Of a stretch of 25,595 nt of DNA, positions 10,597 to 19,474 are shown one piece after another. The stretch is taken from the NCBI GenBank assembly GCA_016748015.1, contig JAAOMT010000603.1, positions 1 through 25,595 on the forward strand, read 5' to 3'. Numbering within the stretch: position 1 is the first letter of the stretch; the number at the start of each line of letters is the position of its first letter. The stretch is from Geosiphon pyriformis. Its lineage: Eukaryota > Glomeromycota > Glomeromycetes > Archaeosporales > Geosiphonaceae. The notes beneath the pieces were generated by a model. That model was not told the DNA's origin. It worked only from the letters and a program-made list of their open reading frames with translations, and did not search any database. The position numbers and the translations under genes are program-made.

Positions 10597-10597
<1 letters not shown>
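10195..10597 (-). pseudogene. dUTPase-like domain within gypsy polyprotein, inactivated
   Basis: dUTPases hydrolyse dUTP to dUMP and limit uracil in DNA. From 10597 leftwards, motif 1 reads AHINNIRFDLKY where dUTPases have a TDAGFDL-like core (Asp to Asn, Gly to Arg). After a strand region (FINIYLKITLKI, usual IDLKVALEIP), motif 2 reads IILCFNFIKK (usual SRSSLAKKG type). Motif 3 reads INTRYMKNII (usual IDAGYVGNI; catalytic Asp now Asn). Motif 4 area reads KKIAxFIF (usual KIAQAIF). Motif 5 reads KFKDLSLIKK near 10203-10235 (usual GIQGFGSTGR). Motif order and spacing fit a trimeric dUTPase of about 135 residues. The first 65 codons (10597-10403) are still open. It sits between protease and RT. 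Every key loss is a G to A type change. Confidence 0.78.

Positions 10598-10599
<2 letters not shown>

Positions 10600-10689
<90 letters not shown>
10600..10689. repeat. (ATT)n microsatellite, about 30 triplets, encoding poly-Asn on the minus strand
   Basis: An almost perfect ATT array. On the minus strand it is (AAT)n in the same frame as the dUTPase-like reading (AAT AAT AAA ATG TGC at its edge). It therefore would encode an asparagine run directly before the dUTPase domain. A TAG lies in frame just upstream (about 10692). It may be expansion of an Asn/Asp-rich linker codon tract. Confidence 0.88.
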
Positions 10690-10690
<1 letters not shown>

Positions 10691-11616
10691 CTATTTTAAT
10701 TCTAATTCCTTAAAAAAATCTGAATAAACAAAGTATTATTCAATTTTAATAATAATATTTAACTTTTGAAATTGAATATTCTTTAGATTTATTTTATATT
10801 TTTTTGGGTTTTTTTTAGCTTAGTAATTGAGTAAAGTATTTAAAATAATAAGTTAAATAGAAAATTACACTTATTATAATATTAAAAATAGTAAGAGATC
10901 AAACAATAATTATACAGTTTTGTATTAAGATTGGTTAGTTTTTGTTTTTTACAAATAAGAATAAGTTCTTGATATTAGTTTTAAAAAACTTTGAAATTAT
11001 TAATAAACAGTTTATTTATCTTTTTTATAATTATTAAGACATTTTTATGACATGTATTTTTTATTCATAATATTTTTCTATTTTGTAGTGGCTATTTTCC
11101 AAATTTTATTATTATTATAGAGATATAAATTTAATTAGTTTATTGCTTAACTATAAGCAATAACAAATAAGTTTTTTTTTGGATTCAGTTATTAATTAGA
11201 ATAGTGTACTAACAAAATTTGTTATATGTTTTTTCTTTGCTAAAAATATTATTCCATAGTTTTTTATTGGACAAGATTTTATTATAAATAAAACATGAAT
11301 TCTATTTGCTTTGTTGTATTAATTACTCAAATTATTTCAATATACAAAAATGGCAATAATATTTAAGAACAGTTTATTATATTTCATTATCTTTAACACA
11401 TATATTTATTGAAAATAATTTTTTTTCACAATTAATATAAATTAATTTTAGTAATTAATATGGTTGGCTTTTTTAATTCAAAGTTGAATAGTCTAAAATT
11501 GATGTTTAGAGTTCTTTGTCAGCTTATTTTTTGCTTTTTTTTTTCAAATAGATAGTAATAATAAGTTTATTTTAAAATTATTAATTCAAAAAACTTAATA
11601 AGTTTTTAAAGTTAGC
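10690..11616 (-). other. Unread part of gypsy polyprotein between protease and dUTPase
   Basis: Over 900 AT-rich bases between the (ATT)n array and the plus-strand LTR. By position it should encode the linker between protease and dUTPase. On the minus strand I see only short basic pieces such as LKKKSKK and ILDYSTLN near 11540-11470, with no motif. No plus-strand gene. Confidence 0.4.
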
Positions 11617-12387
11617 TGTTATTACTCATAGAAAATTAGAAATTATAATAAATAAAATAGCCAATCAAAAATAGACATAATAAAATAAAAAATTCCAGGA
11701 TTCTTTTGAAAAATTACAGAATTTCAGAATTATTTTAAGAAATTGCAAGATTCTTTAGAAATTTTATATAATACAAATTATGTATATATAATGAAAGTAT
11801 TAGAAACAAAAAAGTATTTAGAATTCAATAGAGTTTAAAATCCCAATATTTTTTCTTCAAAAGATAGTTTTTTATAATTTAAAGTGAAAACACATTAATA
11901 TTAATAAAATATTTAATTAATATTCAATTTATGTTATTATTACTTGATTAAAAATATTAATCACTTTTCTACTATCAACACTCTATGTTAATAGAATCCA
12001 ATACTTAATTATATTGAACTAATAGTTCTTAATTATGGCTATTGACAAGATACTAATTTTTTATTTTTTTTTTGTTTTGTTTTTTTGTTGTTTATTAATT
12101 AATTAAAAAAATTAAGCACTAAATATTTAATGTTAAGAATAGTCTGGTAAAAAACCTGAGAATAAGAGTAGAAATTTAAAAATAGTTTATCAGAAAAACA
12201 CAATTGTTAAAATAAACCAGCCATTACACTAAAAAAAAAATTTATAGAAGATATTATCAATTGAATTTTTGTCTATTATACAAAAAACTTAACCAAAACC
12301 TTTAGATATTATTAATATAACCAGCTATTAAGCACCAAGTTATGAGTTTGTTATTTGTTTTAACACCCCAAATAATCACTTGTAATA
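11617..12387 (+). mobile_element. LTR (plus orientation) inserted in gypsy pol after the protease
   Basis: About 770 bases, starting TGTTATTACTCATAGAAAA (LTR in LINE copy 2: TGTTATCCGAGTAGAAAA) and ending TAACACCCCAAATAATCACT then TGTAATA. It is the reverse complement of the LTR at 7941-8874 over most of its length and aligns with 21377-22468 (for example ATGGCTATTGACAAGATACT versus ATGGCGATTGACAATACT). A TATA-like run lies at 11783-11792 with short CAGAATT-type repeats just upstream. A TSD is unclear: CTGT follows the right end and overlaps the left end, as if a few bases were lost there. The host protease reading stops exactly at its right edge. Probably a solo LTR. Confidence 0.8.
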
Positions 12388-12860
12388 CTGTGAAATAGGT
12401 TTTTCAAATTTAATTAGAAATTGCTTTGGAATAACTGTTTTGAAATATTCATACATGGTGTGTACTTTGGTAAATTATTTGTTAAAAGTAATCTGAAGTT
12501 TTTGTGTATTCTAGTTAAACATAATATAAGCTTTAGTTAACCAATCATTTCTTATAAAAACTTAATACTAAGTAATTTTTATAATAAATATTTTTGTCAA
12601 GATTTTGATTTTATTGATTTCAAAAAAAATTATCAATTTTTTCTATTGGTGTTTTAATATTGTTATCTATGTTAATTATTCTAATAATAATAATTTAATT
12701 TACTTAATAACTTAATTAATTTATAAGTTGTCTTATAATTATGCTGTTAGTTAATTTGTTGTTTAAGATTAATTTAATATTTATTTGTCTTATTTTGACA
12801 TTAATATATATGGTCATAATTGGTTTATCTTAATTAATAACAGCTTTACTAAAAAAATCA
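12388..12860 (-). pseudogene. Gypsy aspartic protease region, dead
   Basis: The minus strand reads NCNNLTTFDFFSKAVI, then KPIMTIYINVKIRQINIKLIL and NNKLTNSIIIRQLI (about 12800-12730). Retropepsins have a hydrophobic strand then LxDSGS or D-T-G; here the catalytic Asp codon (12761-12763) is Asn and the following Ser-Gly reads Asn-Lys. Further on come KTPIEKIDNF (the flap-side strand), RNDWLTKA (usual GNDWL) and KLQITFN, then HTMYEYFKTV, as in the gypsy protease C-terminal part. The reading ends at 12388, where the plus-strand LTR enters. The protease would cut the polyprotein. Confidence 0.82.
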
Positions 12861-13479
12861 AAAGTAGTTAAATTGTTACAATTAAATAAAAATATGATTA
12901 CAAGTATTTTATCTTTGGTAATTGTGGCTAGAAGAATTATTATTACTGTAACTGAATTATTATTACTGTAACTGTATTATTAAGTAAGAAAAAATTGGTA
13001 ATATTAACTATAATTTTTTTCTAAAAATACATTATTATCAAAATTCTAAGTTTCTGTAAGATATAAATATAAAACTTGGTTTGAATATTCTATTAATAAT
13101 GCTTATAATAAAAGACAATTTGGGTTTTGTAATAGGATTAAGATAAATTGTTAAGAATTTTCAGTCATATTTTTTTATGTTTAATTATAATTAATGGCTT
13201 TAAGTCTAAAATTATTAAATTATAGAGCTAAATATTATGATTAAAGTAACATTATAACTTGAAAATTTAAGGAATAATATTAAAATAAGACTGTAATTTA
13301 GGAGTTTAAATAATACTAATAAAGTAATTATAATATATATTGTAATTGCTAATACTAAAATAAAAAATATTGGCTTCTATTTAATTGAAGATATTATAAT
13401 TATAAGTACTAATTTTTTTGATTTTGGTTAAACATTTTTTTATAATTAGTTTTATGTAATATATCTAAGTTTTTAACAG
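12861..13479 (-). other. Eroded gag-protease junction
   Basis: AT-rich, stops in all frames. By position the end of gag and any zinc knuckle should be here; I could not read a CCHC motif. No independent gene seen. Confidence 0.4.
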
Positions 13480-13970
13480 TAATAATAATTATAAAGATTT
13501 TGTTTTTAAAATTGCTATTGTTGTTGGCAATATTGTTGTTGTTGGTATTTTGTAGTATTGTTATTTTCTTAGTATTGTAAAAGTTAATACAATTCTAAAT
13601 TTTTGGCAAAAAATCTCTTAATTTTTTGAGTTAACTTTTTACTTAATTAAATAAGCTTTGTATTAATATTAAAGATTTTATTTATGGCCAAATTAACAGT
13701 TTGTATGTAATTGGTTTTTTGTTCTGCTAATTCAAAGTTATAGACAAGTATTATCACCTCTTGTAAAGTGCCAGGATGTCAAAGTTTAATAAATTAAAGA
13801 ATATTATTTTTTAATCTCTTAATAAATTGGTTGAAAATTTAATCTAAAGTGTAATAATTTCTTTAAATCATCTAAATTTGGCAAAAAATTAGATTAAATT
13901 TTTTAAAATAAGTGATTACAGCTTTATAATCTTTTTGTTTTATTATGTTAAATTGATTTTGTAGTTTAAT
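13480..13970 (-). pseudogene. Gypsy gag, C-terminal capsid part
   Basis: The minus strand reads AVITYFKKFNLIF, then IFNQFIKRLKNNIL, HPGTLQEVIILVYNFELAEQ and QTVNLAIN (about 13940-13660). This is the pattern of the retrotransposon gag domain end: a helix with Y-x-x-x-F, an FIxGLxxxI segment and a P-x-T-L-x-x-A-I-x-x-A-x-x-x-E helix. An Asn/Gln-rich tail follows to 13480, as expected before a zinc knuckle. Several stops (usually at Gln or Arg codons). Gag forms the particle in which cDNA is made. Confidence 0.75.
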
Positions 13971-15022
13971 AAGTATATTTGGATTGTAAAGTATTGTAAA
14001 AAAACAGATTTAAAGATAATAAAGTTAGTTGGTTTTTCTTCAAAACTTTGGTATCATAAGTCTATAGTTTTAGTCAAAAAAAAATAAGACTTAAATTGTT
14101 TTGGTTTCATTTTAATTATTGGCTGTGATTGTTTTTTTTGTTTTTGTAATCTATATATATCTATTTTTTTCTTCATTAAAAAATTTATTCAGTTTAATAA
14201 TATCTTTGTAAACCATAATCAGAGTGATAAAAAGTTGTTTATTTAATAAAAAGAATATCAAAAAAGTTATGTCTAATTGTTTTATTAAGCATATGGCTGA
14301 TTGTTTTCTTTTATTAATTACTATAATAGATTGAAATATTGTGTTCTTTTTAATAAAATAGTTATTAATTCGATTAGTAGTTTTAATATTTGTTGTTTTC
14401 AAAAAAAAAATTTTAGAAAGTAAAGTTTGTTGCTAAGATAAAATTTTTAAACAATATTTTATATTTTCTTAATAATTTGGTTCAAAAATTTTAATTAGAG
14501 TCTTAATAATAAAGATTTTCAAAAGTTTTTGGAGTTTTTGGCTGTAAGTTATTTGGTTAATTTAATAAAATTTTGATTTTTAAAGTCTAATAGTAAGATA
14601 ATATTATTAGTAAAAGAAATCTTGACTTTTTGTTTATTATAAATTAGAATTTTTTTTGTACAAAATATTGTTGAGTATTGTTTTTTGTATTTGATTTAAA
14701 TTCTTTAAAAAGAACTTTTATGTTATAATTTTCTTTAAACTATAAATAATAATTTTGTATATATATCTTAATTTTCTTGTTAATAAAGAAAATTTTTTTA
14801 TAATTGCTCTTTTAATAGTTAAAATTAAGTATAATAACAAGTTTTAATAAATTTTTTTTCTGAGTTATTTAATATTTGCTGTTTTGTTTAGATAGTAGTA
14901 GACTTTAATATATATATAATAAAGAAAATTACTTTTGGTAACAATTGTTTTCTTTGAAATTCCTAAATTTTTTTAAAAGTATTAATATAATTTTTTTTGA
15001 AAAGCAAATAATTTTTTTTGAC
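13971..15022 (-). other. Gag N-terminal region and leader, poorly readable
   Basis: Should hold the front of gag and the leader after the 5' LTR. One minus-strand open stretch of 83 codons (14402-14151, Lys/Ile/Asn-rich) lies here and may be part of gag, but I recognise no motif in it. Its length is near what AT-rich codons allow by chance when stops are few. Confidence 0.4.
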
Positions 15023-15998
15023 TGTTTTAATAGTTGTCACTTTTTGTGAATTTTTAGGATGTTCTGTTTTTGTGAATTTTATAATTTTATAAAGAATATT
15101 AAATATTATAAATAAACTTAATAATATAGTATTATAACTTTTAGTATTTATAATTTAATAATAAGAGCCAATTATATATTTATCTAAGAGTTTTTGTTTC
15201 TTTAATTATTGTTATAATTATATATTCTTTTGAATTAATAAACACAATTACTAGGATTTGGTATTGTTTTTTTACTTTTTTAGTAAGCTAATAAAATAGA
15301 ATTAATATTTAATACTTAAAAGAGTTTTCTTTTTTTACCAGGCTATTACAAAGTCTATTTTTAAACAGTTAATTTCTAATATTGTTATTTTATAAGAAAA
15401 AAAAAATCAAGATAAAAGAAAAAAAAATTAGTATTGTTAATTGTTGTGATCAAAAACAATTAGTCTAAATTATTAAAGTTTTAAAGCTGTTTATGCTAAT
15501 ATTATTTGGCTTAAAACAAGAATAAAAAGACAATTAATTTAATTTTGTCACTCAAAATATAAAGATTATATATAGATAAATTGAATAGTAAAATATTTTA
15601 TTGAATTGGTTTACAAATATATATATAAAATAAGATTAATTAAATTAAAATTAAGATATAAGAAGAAAAGTGATTTTTGTTTGCTATTTGTCTTTTTTTT
15701 TTGTTAAAACTACTTATTTTTATATATATTTTTAGTATTATAAAATTGTTTTTAATTACTTATTATTATTAGTTATCACTTATTATTTTTATTATTGTTT
15801 TTTTTTTGTTATAACTAATTATCTTATATTATAACTAGTTATTTTGTATTATTTTATATTATTATGTATTATTTTGTATTATTTTGATTTATTTTATGTT
15901 ATTTTGTATTATTTTGTGTTATTCTGTTTTTTTATATTATTATGTATTAATTACGTTTTTTTTAATAGTTTTGAATTGGTTTTTTTATTTGAATAATA
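15023..15998 (-). mobile_element. LTR (minus orientation), likely 5' LTR of the gypsy element
   Basis: Aligns in reverse complement to the LTR in LINE copy 2: TTTTACCAGGCTATTACAAAG (15337 area) against CTTTGTGATAGCCTGGTAAAA; also TAGTAAGCTAAT (15281 area), the TTAGTATTGTTAATTG block (about 15430), a TATA run (about 15720-15731) and a decayed tandem repeat of TTATTTTGTATTA type (15830-15950), equivalent to the GGATAAC repeats at 21440-21616. Its right end GAATAATA (usual GGATAACA) stops at 15998, followed by ATGT (15999-16002) and the LINE ORF1. The left end is uncertain; the best candidate is TGTTTTAATAGTT at 15023. A solo LTR is the alternative. Confidence 0.75.
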
Positions 15999-16002
15999 AT
16001 GT

Positions 16003-16920
16003 ACAGAATTTTTTTTGATTAAAAACAATTATTTAGAAGCCAAGTAATTTGTTTAATCTGATTCAGCAAATTTTACCATAATTTTCTGTTACAGTTCAAT
16101 TTACTGTAATTAAATTAACACTATCTGATTATATTTGGCTACTGTGATAATAATTATTTTTTTTGGCATATTTATGAGAATTTTTATTATTATTACAATT
16201 CAATCTGAACAGAATTTTTGTTTTTTAAGATTATTGTTTATTATAATGTTTTTATTATTGGCCAATAATACAGTCTTTTTCATGTTTTTTTTTAATGTAA
16301 ATATAGATTTAATAATTTTTTTAAATTTTGAAAAAGTAGTAGTTCTCCTAAAACCATTAACTAATAAATATAATTTTCTAATTATTTGAGTTTTTGTTAT
16401 TGTTAATTTGCTTTTTATTGCTAAAAAATTAATATTTAAAGCAAATAATTTTTTAATAATTATTTTTATTTAAGTTTTACCAATTTTTAAGTCAATTTAT
16501 TTTTTGTTTAAAAATACTAAAAGATAAAAGAAAAGCAAGACTTTATTATTACTTAAGACATATTCAAAAGTTTTAATAGAAAAATTAATTATATTATTAG
16601 TATTTATCTGTTTGGTTTTTAAAATATTTATTCTTAAATTAAAATAATTATTATCTTTACTATTAGTTTTATAATTAGTTTTAATATTTGCAAACAAGAC
16701 TACTAACATTTTTTTATTTGTATTTATTTTAATAAACTGTTTAATAATTTCTTAGCTTCTTTAAAGCTCATATCTATCTTATTATTTAAATACTTAATAT
16801 TTTTTAAAAGCACTTTTTATTATTGAAACAAACTACTACTTATAAAACTTAGAGCCAAAACTCTAATTAACTTTTTTTTAGCTCCAAAACTACTCATAAT
16901 AATAGTTAACTTTTATAATA
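16003..16920 (-). pseudogene. LINE ORF1, front and middle part (minus-strand LINE)
   Basis: Minus-strand translation aligns to ORF1 of copy 2 in this window: KKLFALNINFLAI (copy 2: YKSFALNIDLVAI), LVNGFRRTTTFSKFKKI (GVNGFGGASTPSKFGGI), IIKSIFT (IICATFT), QKIMVKFAESD (QKTFVELED) and LASKxLFLIKKNSVH (LASMWSILIGKDAVH). ORF1 is an RNA-binding protein of the LINE particle. A possible start lies near 16896 (MSSFGAKKK). A 70-codon open piece is at 16709-16497. The Trp before QK is a stop, as in copy 2. The reading breaks off at the His codon of NSVH, exactly at the LTR edge. Much more decayed and AT-rich than copy 2, so older or differently mutated. Confidence 0.85.
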
Positions 16921-17539
16921 AAAGAATTTATTTCTTGAAAATAATAAATATAAAAACAAATTTCTTTTAAAAATTTAAAAATTTAAAATAAAAGAAAAAA
17001 AAATTACTATATTAAAAAAATTAAGTACTTTATTAATAAAAATATTACTAAATATTTTAAAAAATCAAAAAATTGCAATTTTTTTTACTTTTGTTTTAAT
17101 TATAATTATAAAAGTACAAAAAAAAAGTTTAATATTATAAAGATATATTATAATATTATAATTTTAGCAATAATATATATATTATAAATTATAAATTATT
17201 TTTACAAATAAATTTTATTAAAAAAAAAACAATAATATAAATTTTTATAAAATAATAATTTTTTTAAAACTTTAAACAAATTTAATTTTAATATAAAATA
17301 TAATAAAAAAATCAGAATTTAATTAAATAAATATATTAAAAATAATTAATATTTAAATTATATAATTATAAACATTAAAAATTTGTTTATTAAATAATTG
17401 GTTATATGTAAAAAATACATAAGTTAAATTTAATATGTATTATTTTTATTACATATATTATTAAATTTTAATTGGATTATAGTATTAAAAAAACAAAAGA
17501 CAAAAACATTTTTAATTTTATTATTAATAATTTAATTTA
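16921..17539. other. AT-rich stretch, no gene seen
   Basis: Mostly A/T runs and TATA-like strings between the minus-strand ORF1 start and LINE copy 2. It could be the 5' end of the minus-strand LINE or older DNA. No coding frame or repeat partner recognised. Confidence 0.5.
17529..17539. repeat. Probable target-site duplication of LINE copy 2 (left)
   Basis: AATTTAATTTA just before the element start; the same 11 bases follow the poly-A at 25383-25393 (the first two A may belong to the poly-A). In AT-rich DNA a chance match is possible, but both lie exactly at the element edges. Confidence 0.65.
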
Positions 17540-17621
17540 AACTCTTCTTTCTCTCTTTCATCCAAAATTCCCAAAAAAAGTATTATAAGTTTTTTTGAAA
17601 GAAGTTTTTTAACCATTCAGT
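17540..17621 (+). promoter_or_regulatory. LINE copy 2 5' UTR, probable internal promoter region
   Basis: About 80 bases starting with a pyrimidine-rich block (ACTCTTCTTTCTCTCTTTC) right after the AT-rich flank, ending at the ORF1 ATG. Full-length LINEs usually carry their promoter at the 5' end; no defined motif was recognised here, so the regulatory role is inference. Confidence 0.5.
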
Positions 17622-19474
17622 ATGACAAATCTAAATCATTTTTTGATTTCGAGACCACCATCGGTCCTACTATTGCTGTTATAAAGAAGGTTGCAAAAAA
17701 TTCTGGTGCTGATAGTGGTTTTAGACCTGTCCTGTCAAGAAAAAAAAGAAAGAGTGGAGTTTTGGCTAAGAATGTTTTGGTAAGAGAAGATGTTATTAAA
17801 ACAACTGGTAATTATTCATGAATTTCTGAGACTGATAACACTATTGAATCTGAGAGTATTAACATGGAAAAAGAGTGCCTTGTTGAGGAAACCAGTATTG
17901 ATTATAGAGAGAGAAATGTCTTTGATGATAGGGACCCCAATCAGACACCAAAGAGCTCAGGTCTCAAAATTAAGACCAAGAAAGTATTGGGCAAACCACT
18001 GGGCAAAATCAACTTTGATGATGGTGACTTTCTGGATGAGTCTGCCCTCCTTCCACCTCCTCTTCTATTCAAATTTTTGGTTCAGGTTTCTGTTTACAAA
18101 TCCTTTGCTTTAAATATTGATCTTGTGGCCATTGTTGAGAAATCCTCTCAGGAAAAATTGAATTTTATCAAAAATTTTTTTTCAGGTGTGAATGGTTTTG
18201 GGGGGGCCTCTACCCCCTCAAAATTTGGTGGTATTATCTGTGCAACTTTTACTTTTGAAAAGGCAATGATGGCTGCGGCAAATTTGGCAAATAAGCATGG
18301 TGTTGTGGTAAACACTAATTTCAAGCACCCTGGCTACAATTGTACAAATCAGGCAATTGTGCTAAAAGAGATTCCTGTGAGAACTTCTATTGAGACTGTG
18401 CATGCTGCTGTATCCGAATTTGGGATAATTAAGTCGATCAAAATGCAACTGGTGGGTTTGTGACAAAAGACATTTGTCGAATTGGAGGATTAAAATCAGG
18501 CTGATTTCTTGGCGTCCATGTGGTCTATCCTCATTGGAAAAGATGCAGTTCATGTGGCCAGGGCCGACATTGACAAACAAACATAGGACTCCAAAGACAG
18601 ATTCAGAGCATTACTTTACACTCTTCTTGTAGGGATGAATGCACATAATTTGTGGGATTTTTTTGTTTCAGTTGGTGGGAAAACATGCGTCATCAACTGT
18701 AATTCTGTCAACTACACTTGTGCATGCTGTGCCACTGTGTGTTTTGACTTTGAGGAAGATATGAACCAGGCTGTAGCTGTTATGCCAATTATAAAGAGTG
18801 TTGGTTTCTACTGGTCATGTTTGTCTTCTCCTGTGTGCTCTGCTTGTAGTTCTTTTGGCCATACTTCTTTGTTCTGTAAATCAGTTAGAGTCTCTTCCAT
18901 TTCTAAGAGCAAAAGGGCTCCTCTCTCAGCTCATGATCGATTTAGATTGGCAAAAATTTATGAAAAGAAATCAGCACCTATCTCCCACCCTTTGGCTTTT
19001 GGTGGGAAAACTTGAACATTAGTGGCTGGCTCTTTTCTTTCGGGTAGTTTTCTTGGCTATGATTCTCAACTTGGTTTTTTAAGAAATAGTAAACCTCTTC
19101 CTCCTGTGGTGAACAATTTAAAATTATGTCTAGTTAATATTGAAAGCAGTTTTGTCAGCCTCGTGGGACAAATTAGTGAGTTGGCTAAGAGGTTGAAGTC
19201 ATTCGTGCCAGCAGTTTTTCAGTCTAGCCCTGGATGTCAGCTGCTGGTAACCTCCCTATCACAAAATCAAGGAGAAGATATAGTGATGGAAATGGGTTCG
19301 GGTGAAGCCACTAGTGGTAAAACTGCTGCCGTTTTGGGTTCAAATGCCTCACCTAAGGTTGTAAAACTGGAAAACATGTTGGAAGGTCTTTTTGCTTCAG
19401 TCATGAGCCTTTTGGCATGCTTGGATGGTTTAGCTTTAGCGAGTGGTACTCCTTCTCTACTTCTTTCTCAATGA
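17622..19474 (+). pseudogene. LINE ORF1 (gag-like RNA-binding protein, CCHC), copy 2
   Basis: About 617 codons. Start: ATG at 17622 (MTNLNH), then a one-base loss in a T run (17639-17644) shifts to the main frame FDFETTIG. Basic patch SRKKRKSG near 17740, acidic/Pro segment near 18030-18060, then a central folded domain (FALNID to SILIGKDAVHV, 18100-18555), possibly RRM-like (KEIPV, then VSEFGIIKSIKMQ). A CX2CX4HX4C zinc knuckle (CSACSSFGHTSLFC) lies at 18836-18877 and a C-terminal helical part (LVGQISELAKRL) near 19150-19190. Stops: 17819 (Trp), 18461 (Trp), 18491 (Gln), 18584 (Trp), 19013 (Trp). True end TGA at 19472-19474, overlapping the ORF2 ATG. It should coat the element RNA. Confidence 0.9.

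Larger units (their letters stand above)
6110..15998 (-). mobile_element. Decayed Ty3/gypsy LTR retrotransposon with dUTPase-like domain, nested insertions
   Basis: Minus-strand reading finds the gypsy order from right to left: LTR, gag, protease, dUTPase-like, RT, RNase H, integrase. Placing integrase after RNase H is diagnostic of Ty3/gypsy. All parts carry stops and frameshifts, and the pattern of change is C to T and G to A on both strands. The right end meets a minus-strand LINE ORF1 at 15999. Two LTRs of the same family are inserted at 7941-8874 and 11617-12387. The left (3') LTR expected beyond about 6110 was not found; integrase tail sequence runs almost directly into the ORF1-like remnant, so a deletion there is likely. 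No long reading frame survives, so the element was recognised from translated motifs rather than open frames. Confidence 0.85.

Noticed and set aside
10403-10597. A small membrane protein on the minus strand (Ile/Phe-rich, 64 codons)
   Set aside because: It aligns by motif spacing with a dUTPase inside the gypsy polyprotein; hydrophobicity comes from AT-driven codon change.
7941-12387. Inverted repeats (7941-8874 and 11617-12387) as terminal inverted repeats of a DNA transposon
   Set aside because: Both are LTR copies with LTR ends and TATA; the left one has its own TSD, and gypsy pol sequence continues across and outside them. No transposase seen between.
14151-14402. Independent minus-strand gene
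   Set aside because: No start context or motif; position suggests it is a piece of the gag region.
16135-16389. A plus-strand hydrophobic protein of 84 codons
   Set aside because: It is antisense to the minus-strand LINE ORF1, which aligns with copy 2.
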